DNA from: a virus
IMG/VR virus record: IMGVR_UViG_3300043395_002273
Coordinates: 1-37,707 of that record
Strand: one strand, 5' to 3'
DNA: 37,707 bases
Shown in pieces: positions 1-7,459 of this stretch (position 1 is its first letter; each line of letters begins with the position of its first letter). The notes under the pieces were generated by a model. The model searched no databases. It saw only the letters and a program-made list of their open reading frames with translations, and was not told where the DNA came from. The position numbers were made by a program, and so were the translations under genes.

Positions 1-1
1 A

Positions 2-115
2 TGGCAACCGGAAACATTCGTTGACCTCATTTTTAAAATAGATCCAACATTCTGGCCCGATCTTGATCTCGTGGATTGGGCACAAGTAGCCAGGGCGGTG
101 CTCGATGATGACTGA
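2..115 (+). CDS. 3' end of an unknown gene (5' truncated by the contig edge)
   Basis: An open frame enters from the left edge and ends in TGA at 113-115. The 37 residues end in VARAVLDDD and read like a real, acidic, Trp-containing C-terminus. It overlaps the start of the next gene by 11 bases, which is common among the compact genes here. I do not recognise a family. The equivalent position at the other end of the contig (37376-37496) has a different sequence, so this fragment belongs to an alternative upstream gene, probably from a strain variant joined at the repeat. Confidence 0.45.
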   Translation, partial: WQPETFVDLIFKIDPTFWPDLDLVDWAQVARAVLDDD

Positions 116-245
116 GAATTGGTGCCAGATGTGCGATGGCTCAGGCGAAGGCTATGCGCCTGACTCTCGATGCTATTACTGCAAAGGGCGAGGGGTTCGC
201 CTGGAAGAATATGAACCAGAATATGAAAAGGATGATGATGGCTAA
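105..245 (+). CDS. Small zinc-ribbon protein with DnaJ-like CxxCxGxG motifs
   Basis: This encodes 46 residues (ATG at 105 or 108). It carries CQMCDGSGEG followed by CYYCKGRG, two CxxCxGxG-type knuckles like those of the DnaJ zinc-binding domain and of many tiny phage proteins. It has an acidic tail ending EYEKDDDG. Its role is unknown; such knuckles usually bind one zinc ion and mediate protein or nucleic-acid contacts. The stop overlaps the start of the next gene at 238, suggesting translational coupling. The right-end copy (37465-37620) has a different N-terminus (MSMYSSLDENS instead of MMTENW), so the gene is shared but its 5' end varies between the two ends of the contig. Confidence 0.7.
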   Translation: MMTENWCQMCDGSGEGYAPDSRCYYCKGRGVRLEEYEPEYEKDDDG

Positions 246-332
246 ACGAAAACAATACGAAAGATGTGATATGTGCGAGGGCGATGGAAAAGGTCTAGGT
301 AGAGGTTCGATATGCCCAATATGTCGAGGCAA
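123..332. repeat. Terminal redundancy, left copy (matches 37498-37707)
   Basis: These 210 bases recur at the right end with an offset of 37,375. The only difference I see is A at 209 versus G at 37584, a silent GAA/GAG change in the zinc-ribbon gene. This is the overlap expected when a circular or circularly permuted phage genome is assembled as a linear contig. Bases 1-121 do not match the corresponding right-end sequence. Confidence 0.93.
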
Positions 333-429
333 AGGACGATTCGAGATCGACCCAAACGATAATAGAGACGAATTACTCGACGATGATGAAGTGGATGAAT
401 GGGCGCTATTATTTGGAATAGGAGGTTAA
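238..429 (+). CDS. Second small zinc-ribbon protein (CxxCxGxG type)
   Basis: This 63-residue protein starts MAKRKQYERCDMCEGDGKG and has a second pair CPICRGKG, so it is a CxxCxGxG protein like its neighbour and probably a diverged duplicate. The acidic C-terminus is rich in Asp and Glu. The frame is open further upstream to 136, but those codons lie out of frame inside the preceding zinc-ribbon gene; ATG 238 has AAGGA just upstream and overlaps the preceding stop. It is followed two bases later by the Gp157-like gene with a strong AGGAGG. It is likely an early gene near recombination functions. The exact function is unknown. Confidence 0.75.
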   Translation: MAKRKQYERCDMCEGDGKGLGRGSICPICRGKGRFEIDPNDNRDELLDDDEVDEWALLFGIGG

Positions 430-430
430 T

Positions 431-943
431 ATGACCCAATCACTACATGAAGCTCTTTATAAGCTAAGACAACTCGATGAAGCAGAGGATGTTATTCTCT
501 TGGATCACCTCCAAGCTATCGAGAACGTCAAACAAAAAATTGATAGCTATCGGTACATCATCGAACAGCTATCTTTGCAGGAAGAGTTTAACAGAAAGAA
601 AGCTGCTGATCACCAATCGCTAGCCAATCGCTATAAACAGATGGCTGCGCGATGCGAGGAACGCCTGCTATGGAATCTCCAGCAGGATGGATCGGATGAG
701 CTAAAAGGTAACGAAAGCTCAGTTAGAATATCCAAGAGTATCCGAGTAAAGATGAAGCGAGATGCCCCTGCCGAGGATGATTTTGTCAAATACCATGACT
801 ACATCAAATATTCTTGGAAATGGGACATCAATAAGATAAAATCAGATCTCAAAGCCGGATCGGCTAATGCGCAAGAAGTCGCCGAACTTATATCTTGCGA
901 TAACCTAAAGTGGAGTTACAATAATGGAATTACTGGCGAATGA
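431..943 (+). CDS. Gp157-like phage protein (coiled coil)
   Basis: The protein has 170 residues. The N-terminal half is a long charged helix (LYKLRQLDEAEDVILLDHL, then IDSYRYIIEQL and RYKQMAARCEERL), followed by a short beta-rich segment (SVRISKSIRVKM). This is the layout of the Siphovirus Gp157 family, often found beside ERF/SSB recombination genes. The family's biochemical role is not settled; it has been linked to phage resistance or to single-strand recombination operons. It has a strong Shine-Dalgarno (AGGAGG, 5 nt before ATG). It overlaps the ERF gene by 20 bases. The family call is by pattern and context. Confidence 0.72.
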   Translation: MTQSLHEALYKLRQLDEAEDVILLDHLQAIENVKQKIDSYRYIIEQLSLQEEFNRKKAADHQSLANRYKQMAARCEERLLWNLQQDGSDELKGNESSVRISKSIRVKMKRDAPAEDDFVKYHDYIKYSWKWDINKIKSDLKAGSANAQEVAELISCDNLKWSYNNGITGE

Positions 944-1592
944 TTGTCTTGATCAGAAAACTCTCATCGAAAACCTCATCAAAGCTTCTGCTGAGTTCGA
1001 CTCTGTCGAGGCGAATAGATCCGTAAAATACGGTCAGACAAATTTCAAGTATGCGAATGTCAATGATTGCATCGCGGCAACAAAAGCTCATCTCTTAAAA
1101 TATAATCTACTTCTGATGTTCATTACCTCGAACAATGACAAGGTTGTTACTGTTCGATGTAAAATCCTATCCCCTACAGGCTCATCTCTGCTCTTTGAGC
1201 CAATCACGCTGACAGCTAAATCATCCTCAGCTACAGATATCGGGGCTGCTATCACCTATGCTCGCCGCTATGCGATTGTATCAGCTCTTAACCTCGCTGT
1301 TGAGGAACCCGATATTGAACAGATCGAGGGAGCAAAGCATCCTGATTTCGAGACAGCAGTTATTCAAAGACAGCCAAAGGCAGAACCAGTTTTGCCCCCA
1401 TCCCAAGTAGCAGCTATTAAAAATGATGCCGTAAAAGCAAAACTGCTGGCTACTATTCGAGTCCTTTATGCGAACTCAACCGAGCAGAAAAGAGATTCTA
1501 TTTCCAATGCTCTCAACTTCGCATGGGCAGGGCTCAACAATATGTCTGTGAATGAATTAACCGAAATAAAGGATGCCTTCAATGATCAATAA
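924..1592 (+). CDS. erf: ERF-family single-strand annealing protein
   Basis: The protein has 222 residues and promotes annealing of complementary single strands during phage recombination and genome circularisation. The N-terminal domain shows the ERF pattern: KYGQTNFKYANVNDCI (residues about 35-50), a beta-rich stretch, then the signature SSATDIGAAITYARRYAIVSALNL and an acidic EEPD. The C-terminal part is a variable helical linker. It sits between a Gp157-like protein and SSB, the usual neighbours of ERF. GGAG lies 8 nt before the ATG, inside the upstream gene, so expression is probably coupled. Confidence 0.88.
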   Translation: MELLANDCLDQKTLIENLIKASAEFDSVEANRSVKYGQTNFKYANVNDCIAATKAHLLKYNLLLMFITSNNDKVVTVRCKILSPTGSSLLFEPITLTAKSSSATDIGAAITYARRYAIVSALNLAVEEPDIEQIEGAKHPDFETAVIQRQPKAEPVLPPSQVAAIKNDAVKAKLLATIRVLYANSTEQKRDSISNALNFAWAGLNNMSVNELTEIKDAFNDQ

Positions 1593-1983
1593 AGTATTCC
1601 TGATAGGATCGCTCGGCAAAGATGCTGAGCTTCGATACACCAATACCGGCAAACCAGTCCTCGGATTTTCCATAGCAACCTCCAAAAGCTGGACCAATCC
1701 CAATGGAGACAAAGCCGAGAAAACCGAATGGCATAACTGTACCATGTGGGGAAAGAATACCGAGGTCATTTCAAAATGGTTGACCAAGGGTAGAAAGATC
1801 TATGTGGAGGGTGAACTACAAACTCGCCAATATGAGAAAGATGGGCAGAAGCGATACATCACAGAAATCCTGGTAAACGAAGTCAAATTTCTCGATAAAG
1901 CCAAGGATCAAAGAACTCCCCATAGCCCCTCTATGCCCTCTTTCGATGAGCCAAACGCGAGTCTCGATGATGTGCCCTTTTAG
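1582..1983 (+). CDS. ssb: Single-stranded DNA-binding protein
   Basis: This 133-residue SSB has an OB fold (MINKVFLIGSLGKDAELRYT, then WHNCTMWGKNTEVISKWL and GRKIYVEGELQTRQYEKDG) and ends in the acidic DDVPF tip that recruits partner proteins. It coats single-stranded DNA during replication and recombination. I chose ATG 1582 over ATG 1573 because AAAGGA lies 8 nt before 1582 and abuts 1573, and because MINKV is the normal SSB start. It overlaps the end of the ERF gene by 11 bases and is the last gene before a strong terminator. Confidence 0.95.
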   Translation: MINKVFLIGSLGKDAELRYTNTGKPVLGFSIATSKSWTNPNGDKAEKTEWHNCTMWGKNTEVISKWLTKGRKIYVEGELQTRQYEKDGQKRYITEILVNEVKFLDKAKDQRTPHSPSMPSFDEPNASLDDVPF

Positions 1984-2008
1984 GTAGTCATTGAATAACC
2001 TTTGCATG

Positions 2009-2045
2009 CCTGCTAAGATTTTGCGAAATCTCAGCAGGTTTTTTT
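2009..2045 (+). terminator. Rho-independent terminator after ssb
   Basis: The arms 2009-2021 and 2026-2038 pair over 13 positions with one mismatch around a TGCG loop, followed by seven T (2039-2045). It closes the recombination operon. The next possible start codon (2046) lies directly after the T run, so readthrough or a separate promoter is needed for downstream genes. Confidence 0.9.
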
Positions 2046-2312
2046 ATGCAAAGTTTAGTCGTTTCGACCGAGCGAGAGGCACTTGCCTATTGCGTTAAAC
2101 ATCGTCCAGCATTTTCCCTCTCATTCATTAGGCCATCTGGGAGGGCTATTGCTGTATGGCTTAGATCGGATAATGGCGATGCTGAGCTATACTCTCTGAA
2201 ACTGGGCTGTAAGAGAAAACTGCAAATACTGCTTATGATCGGAGAGTCGAAATGTTCAAACTTAAGGGTAACAGAAAGAAAGCTCATGCTCGAGATAGGA
2301 ATGAATCCGTAA
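2046..2312 (+). CDS. Hypothetical small protein
   Basis: The frame encodes 88 residues beginning directly after the terminator T run, with only AGG at a suitable distance as a ribosome site. The first 60 residues (for example AFSLSFIRPSGRAIAVWLRS) look protein-like, but the last 20 lie inside the well-supported nuclease gene that starts at 2252. I recognise no family. It could be a real small gene with a 61-base overlap or a chance frame. If this is not a gene, 1984-2251 holds nothing else I can identify besides the terminator. Confidence 0.4.
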   Translation: MQSLVVSTEREALAYCVKHRPAFSLSFIRPSGRAIAVWLRSDNGDAELYSLKLGCKRKLQILLMIGESKCSNLRVTERKLMLEIGMNP

Positions 2313-2665
2313 AACCAGTCCACCGGCAATTAAAAGAGAAGGATATAGAAAGCCTCATCCTCGATTATCTCAAAGTCATTCCCCAGTCTCGCTTCTGGAA
2401 AAATAATACAACCGGCATATTTGATCCAGCGACAGGGAAAATGCGGCTCCTTAATGGGAAACATCATGCAAAGGGTGCCGCTGATATTCTAGGCGTTATA
2501 AATGGCCGCTTCGTGGCAATCGAAGTAAAGCGCCCCAAAGGAAAAGTGAGCGATAATCAGGAAGCATTTTTAGAAAGCATTGTCAACGCTGGTGGAGTGG
2601 CATTCGTCGCCCATAGCCTTGATGACGTTATTATCAACCTACAAAAGTTTGGAGTGATCGAATGA
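2252..2665 (+). CDS. VRR-NUC domain nuclease
   Basis: The protein has 137 residues. After a basic N-terminus comes the PD-(D/E)xK-type core of the VRR-NUC family: HRQLKEKDIESLILDYLK, GAADILGVINGRFVAIEVKRP (split active site D and ExK), then Q-x-x-FL and NAGGVAFVAHSLDDV. Stand-alone phage VRR-NUC proteins are thought to cut branched or junction DNA during recombination or packaging. The start is supported by GGAG 7 nt upstream. It overlaps the next gene by ATGA, so the nuclease and the lipoprotein protease are translationally coupled. Confidence 0.88.
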   Translation: MFKLKGNRKKAHARDRNESVKPVHRQLKEKDIESLILDYLKVIPQSRFWKNNTTGIFDPATGKMRLLNGKHHAKGAADILGVINGRFVAIEVKRPKGKVSDNQEAFLESIVNAGGVAFVAHSLDDVIINLQKFGVIE

Positions 2666-3405
2666 GAATCGTAACAATTGTAGCCGTGCTTATTGGTCTG
2701 CTAGCATGTAAGGACATGCCCGTATCGCAGACAAAGTATGCAACTTTCACCTTTGGCCGTGACCGCATAAGGGCCATGTCGATGCTCGATACTATCGACC
2801 GCCAGGGCTATATAGACATATCGCTTCAATATCAAGGCATGTCTGTGAGCTATGAGCAGGACCAAGCCATGCGGCAGAACATTGCCAGGGCCATCAGAGA
2901 ATGGACCGCTGCCCTTGATCCCGCCACCTTTCCAAAGAATATACCAATCGTCAGAATCGGCTGCTGTGGCTCTCATACTGTGATCGTCAATCCAACTGTC
3001 ACGCGAAGCTATTCGCTTCCTGAGCAGAAAATAATCTACCTCGCTGGGCAGTATATCAATCAATTCGATCCCAATAGCTACAAGACCATTTTGCATGAAG
3101 TTGGGCATCTGATGGGGCTTGCCGATACCTATTCCGAGCCAGGACGCCAGCAGCCTATCGGACAACCGCAATCAGTAATGAATTATGTTTATATCCATGA
3201 CGGGCTACAACCAGATGACGTTTATGGTATCCGTGCGCTTTGGGAGTACATGCGCTACCAAGGCCCTTTCTGCCGTTACCCCTACGGTGTTGGTGGAGCT
3301 TTAGAGAATCCAGGGAATATTGCATTCTGCGTCCCACAAGGCCCGACACCACTGACTAGCGATTCGATCAGGGAGCTGCACGATTCAGTGGAATATACTG
3401 ACTAG
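2662..3405 (+). CDS. Lipoprotein metzincin (matrixin-like) zinc metalloprotease
   Basis: The protein has 247 residues. The N-terminus MRIVTIVAVLIGLLAC looks like a lipoprotein signal with Cys16 as the modified residue. The catalytic site is HEVGHLMGLAD (145-155; His145, Glu146, His149 and probably Asp155), with a Met-turn SVMNYV (Met173) and the matrixin-type tail LQPDDVYGIRALW. A catalytic metzincin domain is therefore evident; the cellular location is predicted as envelope-anchored. It could act in lysis, receptor or envelope processing, or superinfection exclusion; the sequence does not decide. GGAG lies 7 nt before the ATG, and the start overlaps the nuclease stop. Membrane-anchored metzincins are unusual in phage genomes. 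Confidence 0.85.
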   Translation: MRIVTIVAVLIGLLACKDMPVSQTKYATFTFGRDRIRAMSMLDTIDRQGYIDISLQYQGMSVSYEQDQAMRQNIARAIREWTAALDPATFPKNIPIVRIGCCGSHTVIVNPTVTRSYSLPEQKIIYLAGQYINQFDPNSYKTILHEVGHLMGLADTYSEPGRQQPIGQPQSVMNYVYIHDGLQPDDVYGIRALWEYMRYQGPFCRYPYGVGGALENPGNIAFCVPQGPTPLTSDSIRELHDSVEYTD

Positions 3406-3616
3406 ACGAATAGACGGGGAATTGGCAGATAGGGCACTCGATGGAGCAGGCTTTATCGAGTAGCAAAGCAGGATATGTTGAACCAGGAACCCGGTAACGC
3501 TTACCCCGTATCTGATAGTCCTCGCCGCAGTTCAGACAGAAGTGCAGGATAGGCCCTTTACGACGAGCTGGTCCCTCGCTCTCACCCATATAAATAAAAT
3601 CGTCCCAATTGGTCAT
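3368..3616 (-). CDS. Small zinc-ribbon protein
   Basis: This encodes 82 residues with FCLNCGEDY and CSIECPICQF, giving Cys pairs suited to one zinc. The central part GKRYRVPGSTYPALL separates the knuckles. It is transcribed leftward, downstream of the late-operon terminator, so it would be expressed by readthrough or its own promoter. Its last 38 bases are antisense to the end of the metzincin gene. The ribosome site is weak (GGTGG). I do not recognise the family. Confidence 0.6.
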   Translation of the reverse strand: MTNWDDFIYMGESEGPARRKGPILHFCLNCGEDYQIRGKRYRVPGSTYPALLLDKACSIECPICQFPVYSSSQYIPLNRAAP

Positions 3617-3625
3617 ATAGCCACC

Positions 3626-3654
3626 AAAAAAAACAGAGAGGCCGAAGCCTCTCT
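3626..3654 (-). terminator. Late-operon terminator with UUCG tetraloop
   Basis: Read leftward, AGAGAGGC, TTCG, GCCTCTCT forms a perfect 8-bp stem with the stable UUCG loop, then G and eight T (3633-3626). It lies 25 bases after the last structural-operon gene and marks the end of the long leftward transcript. Confidence 0.93.
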
Positions 3655-3679
3655 ACATCGCTTCGGACTGAGGATGGGA

Positions 3680-3850
3680 TCATTCCTCGGTCTTTACGTC
3701 CTGAGAGCCCTCTACCGCCGGAGCTTCGTATTGCTTCACGTTAGAGGCAAGCTTTGCAAAAATCGTCGCAACCTCGTTATATGGTCTTTTCGACAAAGTT
3801 TCCAGCAGTTCGTTAAGGTAATTTTCAGTTACTAAAACCCATCGTTCCAT
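3680..3850 (-). CDS. Small hypothetical protein, last gene of the late operon
   Basis: This 56-residue gene is easily missed. It starts MERWVLVTENYLNELLETLS and ends with an acidic tail QDVKTEE. A strong AAGGAG lies 8 nt before the ATG. It starts 12 bases after the fibre gene and sits directly before the terminator, so it fits the operon. No family was recognised. The helix-rich, charged content could suit a small fibre chaperone or a tail-fibre accessory protein, but this is only suggested by position. Confidence 0.75.
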   Translation of the reverse strand: MERWVLVTENYLNELLETLSKRPYNEVATIFAKLASNVKQYEAPAVEGSQDVKTEE

Positions 3851-3862
3851 TCGTCTCACTCC

Positions 3863-6358
3863 TTAAAGCAGGGCTATTGCGCCCGTATTATCAATCGTTA
3901 GTTTTTTAGTTACCGAGCCATCAGGTGACTTAAGCGTGATGCCCTTCCCTTGTCCAAGGATAATCACATCACCGCCAGTAAACTGATGACTCGTTATAGC
4001 AGCGGTACCATAGGTTGCTGTATTAGTACCCCTGCCAACAGCCGAAGCACCGATGACTATTTCGTTCGATGTTTTCAAGCCACTCGTTCCATTAGTCCCT
4101 ACGCATAGGGTTCCAAGATAGGTTGAGTTATTTACATACTGAACAGACGATGCTGCACCCGATCCCAGGAACACATTGTTAACACCATCTATTGACGATA
4201 CACCAGCGTTAGTACCGATACCTGTATTACTGCCACCCGTACAGGCTCGCAAAGCGTTTGTTCCGAAAGCTGAGTTGAATGTTACCGTTGTAACATTCTG
4301 CAAAGCTTGAACACCGAAAGCAGTATTATCGGTCCCACTCGTTAGGTTTTGGAGAGTAGATTGCCCAATTCCAGCGCATCGCGCAGCCGTCGTAGCTTTA
4401 TTTCCAGATAAGGCACCGATAAACACGCACTGGCTAAATGTAGCTCCAGCAGCAACACCAGCGGAGCGGCCAATCAAGACTCCGTCCTGTGGCGTTCCCG
4501 TACTAAATGTCGAGGGACCAATGCGGACGGTATTGCTTACCGTTCCGGTATCTATCGTCTGACCGAATATCAATCCAGTGTTTCTGACCTGAAATTCAAC
4601 GGTACCAGCATTATCCCTAACAGTAAAAGTCGGAGTCGTAGCTACGTTATCACTACCGCTTACGACTAGCTGTGCCGCTGCGTTATCCCATGTGAAGTTA
4701 GCCGAGGCTCCAAACGCTCCGCTATTGTTAAATTGTACCTGTGTATTGCTTCCAGCTACGCTAGCGCCACCCGCTACTGTTTGCCACGTTCCATCAGCTC
4801 TAAGATACTTACCCTGATCGCCAGCTAACGACACAGGAACGCCACCAGTAGTACCGCCAGCGCCAGCACTGGCTGGAGTAAATACCGGAATATCTGTAAC
4901 AGCGAGTGTCGTACCAGCCGTCACAAGACCTTTCGCATCGTAGGTTATTTTGGTTGCTGTTCCAGCCGATATAGCTGCATTTGAATCTACCTTTGCATCG
5001 AGTGCAGTTTGCGTTGCTGATGATATCGGCTTATTAGCATCTGAAGTGTTATCGACGTTTGCGAGCCCAAGGTCTGACTTAGTCAGAGTCACATCACCAG
5101 TTTGGCCGTTGACCGAGTTTACCCCGCCTGCTGCTATAGATTGCCATGTTCCATCGGCTCGTAAAAACTTCAACTGATCACCAGCGGACGATAATGGAAC
5201 ACCGCCACGAGTTCCACCAGATCCAGCCGTAGCTCCCGTGAATGATGGAATGTCTGGGCCTGTAAGTGGAGAAGCGCCAGTGATTAGACCTTTCAGATCG
5301 TAAGTCACCTTGGTCGATGTCCCAGGCGTTATGTTCGCATTCTTGTCAAGCTTGGCATTTAAAGCTGTTTGAGTTGCATTTGATACCGGCTTATTTGCAT
5401 CCGAAGTGTTATCGACATTTGCAAGACCAACGTCCGTTTTCGTTAGGACAACAACACCAGTCTGGCCATTAACCGAAGTTACAGGCGCAGCAGGTGTCGA
5501 TGCCCAGGTTCCATCAGAGCGCAAAAATAAAGTTGTCTGACCGGATGATGGTGGCGGCACAGCGCCACGAGTTCCAGCAGCAACCCCAGTCGCTCCAATG
5601 AATAGAGGCAAATCCGCAGCCGCAAGAGCCGAGCCAGCCGTTACCAAACCTTTGGCATCAAATGTTATCTTAGGAAACGTCCCACCAGTAATAGCTGCGT
5701 TTTTATCTAGTTTAGCATCCAAAGCTGTCTGCGTTGCAGTCGATATGGGCTTGTTGGCATCCGATGTATTGTTTACGTTGTTCAGCCCAATATCATTTTT
5801 CGTTAAAACCACGACACCAGTGTAACCGTTGACCGAATCAACAGCACCACCACCGCCACCAGTCACAGCCCAAACACCATCACCACGCAGGAACTTTCCT
5901 TGATCACCCATAGCCGGAGCAGGAACAGCACCAGGACCGCCATCAACTGTAGCACTCGCTGGAGCAAATATCGGCAAGTCCGATGGAGCTAGGTTAGCAC
6001 CAAAAACAACCAGCCCTTTGCTATCGTATGTTATTTTCGTGTGCGTCTGACCAACGATTGGAGCGTTAGACGATACCTTTCCCGCAAGCGCAGTATCGAC
6101 CTCAGCCGTCGTGTATGCTCCAACTTGTGTTGCTGTGTAGTCGCCAACCTGAGCAACAATATCTCCAATACGACCAAAGACAGAACTAACCGAACCGCCT
6201 GGAACAGTGCCACCGCCAGTCGTCTCCTTCCAGTCAGCAACAGATAATGTCCCGACCGAAATGTAGGATTTTTTATTTACTGTGTCGATGTAGTGACAAC
6301 CTAGTTCAATCGGAGGAACAGCAGGTGGCACAATGTCTTTGATTAAATGTATCGTCAT
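3863..6358 (-). CDS. Tail fibre protein with repeated collar modules
   Basis: The protein has 831 residues. The N-terminus (MTIHLIKDIVPPAVPP, GCHYIDTVNKKSYISVGT) looks like a short attachment domain. Four modules of about 120 residues follow, each with the pattern VNGQTGVVVLTK, NTSDANKP, TQTALDAK, TYDAKGLVTAG and FLRADGTW. The C-terminal third has beta-roll-like repeats (NTAFGVQAL, NSAFGTNAL, NTGIGTNAG) and ends GSVTKKLTIDNTGAIALL. This is the design of a trimeric fibre that contacts the host. I chose ATG 6358 because GGAG lies at the right distance; the frame continues to a TTG at 6370 that overlaps this site. It is the distal fibre of the structural operon. Confidence 0.88.
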   Translation of the reverse strand: MTIHLIKDIVPPAVPPIELGCHYIDTVNKKSYISVGTLSVADWKETTGGGTVPGGSVSSVFGRIGDIVAQVGDYTATQVGAYTTAEVDTALAGKVSSNAPIVGQTHTKITYDSKGLVVFGANLAPSDLPIFAPASATVDGGPGAVPAPAMGDQGKFLRGDGVWAVTGGGGGAVDSVNGYTGVVVLTKNDIGLNNVNNTSDANKPISTATQTALDAKLDKNAAITGGTFPKITFDAKGLVTAGSALAAADLPLFIGATGVAAGTRGAVPPPSSGQTTLFLRSDGTWASTPAAPVTSVNGQTGVVVLTKTDVGLANVDNTSDANKPVSNATQTALNAKLDKNANITPGTSTKVTYDLKGLITGASPLTGPDIPSFTGATAGSGGTRGGVPLSSAGDQLKFLRADGTWQSIAAGGVNSVNGQTGDVTLTKSDLGLANVDNTSDANKPISSATQTALDAKVDSNAAISAGTATKITYDAKGLVTAGTTLAVTDIPVFTPASAGAGGTTGGVPVSLAGDQGKYLRADGTWQTVAGGASVAGSNTQVQFNNSGAFGASANFTWDNAAAQLVVSGSDNVATTPTFTVRDNAGTVEFQVRNTGLIFGQTIDTGTVSNTVRIGPSTFSTGTPQDGVLIGRSAGVAAGATFSQCVFIGALSGNKATTAARCAGIGQSTLQNLTSGTDNTAFGVQALQNVTTVTFNSAFGTNALRACTGGSNTGIGTNAGVSSIDGVNNVFLGSGAASSVQYVNNSTYLGTLCVGTNGTSGLKTSNEIVIGASAVGRGTNTATYGTAAITSHQFTGGDVIILGQGKGITLKSPDGSVTKKLTIDNTGAIALL
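4750..6190 (-). repeat. Four in-frame ~360-bp fibre modules
   Basis: The same segment recurs every 360 bases. For example the GCATC-(C/T)-GA(A/T)GT block is at 5038, 5398 and 5758, and the xGGCCxTTxACCGA block at 5101, 5461 and (diverged) 5821. The first protein module (high coordinates) is the most diverged. A 360-base unit is 120 codons, so recombination between units would lengthen or shorten the fibre without breaking the frame. Outer limits are approximate. Confidence 0.85.
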
Positions 6359-6377
6359 GGCTATCTCCAAATATATT

Positions 6378-7448
6378 TTAAGGAACTATTGCGCCAAGCT
6401 GTGTGTAATGTCCTTCATAGGCATTATAGCCGTTCATCTGTGGAATAACTCTGGCAGCTAGGTTGATATCAATTTGCCAAATTTTAAACTCGGAAGTAAT
6501 GAACTCTGTTCCTGATATAAAAATATTCCGGCCATCGGTTGCCAAATATCGCCCATATTCAAGGTTACAAATAGCGCCTGCATTTATCCACGCTGACCAA
6601 GTAGGACCGCCATCGAAGGAACGGTAAATGATATTATCGTTGCCTAGATAAATCGGATCACCGTTATAAATGATAAGTGCTCCAGACTGAGTAGCCATCA
6701 CGTTCGTCGTCGTTATGGTCGTGACAGTTCCAGCCGGAGTAGGCGTGTAATAGTTTACTCGGTAGCTGATCGGACCACCAACAGTGGCAACGAAGTAAAC
6801 TCGGTTCCATTTATAGGAATAGACTAAATCACTAGGATTATAGTTGATGGAACTTGGGTTTCCATTCGTAACAGTGATAGCCCTCATCTCAGTGCCATCT
6901 CCAGGCGAATAAACATAAACCCTGTTATTCGCAGCGACATAAGCGAACCAGTTAGCAGGACCACCGAAGTAACAAGGATCTGATCTATAGTCCTGGCCAG
7001 TTCCAGGTGATCCAGACCCAAGGTTTGCTGGTGGTATTGTTTGATATGCTAAGCCTGTATCCTCTTGAAGCACATAAAGAGAGCCAGCTAAGTCCTTTAT
7101 AAACACCCCGTATGGTGTTCGATAGTTTGCCCAAAGCTGAGTCGATGTATTGGCTATAGCAGTTGCAAATTGATATAGACCATTATCACCCTGCTTCACC
7201 CAGTAATTTTTTACGCCAGCGGCAGGTGTGTAGGAGTTTGAATAGAATTTCAATTGGTGTGTCGTAAACCATCCAGCATAGTTATTGTTAGCTCCTGCTG
7301 GACGGGCAAAGTCTTCTATGAGTGAAAGGTAACTAGCTTGATCACGGAACACAAGCTTTCCAAAGCGTTTATCACCATTCACGTCATAGTACATGAAATA
7401 GGCGGCTTTGTTAGTTGTCCAACTCGATAGAAAACCTGCCGTCGTCAT
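6378..7448 (-). CDS. Putative receptor-binding beta-propeller protein (Asp-box)
   Basis: The protein has 356 residues rich in Tyr, Asn, Gly and Trp. One clear Asp-box, IIYRSFDGGPTWSAW (S-x-D-G-G-x-x-W), lies near residue 280, and several related beta-strand repeats surround it (for example NNRVYVYSPGDGTEMRAI, KIWQIDINLAA). Asp-boxes occur in sialidase-like propellers and in carbohydrate-binding phage tip proteins. It lies between two fibre genes, so host recognition is the likely role. No catalytic sialidase set was seen, so a binding rather than cleaving function is preferred. Confidence 0.6.
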   Translation of the reverse strand: MTTAGFLSSWTTNKAAYFMYYDVNGDKRFGKLVFRDQASYLSLIEDFARPAGANNNYAGWFTTHQLKFYSNSYTPAAGVKNYWVKQGDNGLYQFATAIANTSTQLWANYRTPYGVFIKDLAGSLYVLQEDTGLAYQTIPPANLGSGSPGTGQDYRSDPCYFGGPANWFAYVAANNRVYVYSPGDGTEMRAITVTNGNPSSINYNPSDLVYSYKWNRVYFVATVGGPISYRVNYYTPTPAGTVTTITTTNVMATQSGALIIYNGDPIYLGNDNIIYRSFDGGPTWSAWINAGAICNLEYGRYLATDGRNIFISGTEFITSEFKIWQIDINLAARVIPQMNGYNAYEGHYTQLGAIVP

Positions 7449-7459
7449 ATCGTAACCCC

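Noticed and set aside
136-237. Longer N-terminus of the second zinc-ribbon gene (start at 136)
   Set aside because: The region is the first zinc-ribbon gene read in another frame, and the ATG at 238 has a ribosome site.
3542-3835. Plus-strand frame of 97 residues
   Set aside because: It crosses the late terminator hairpin and lies antisense to the well-supported 56-residue gene; no ribosome site or protein-like sequence.
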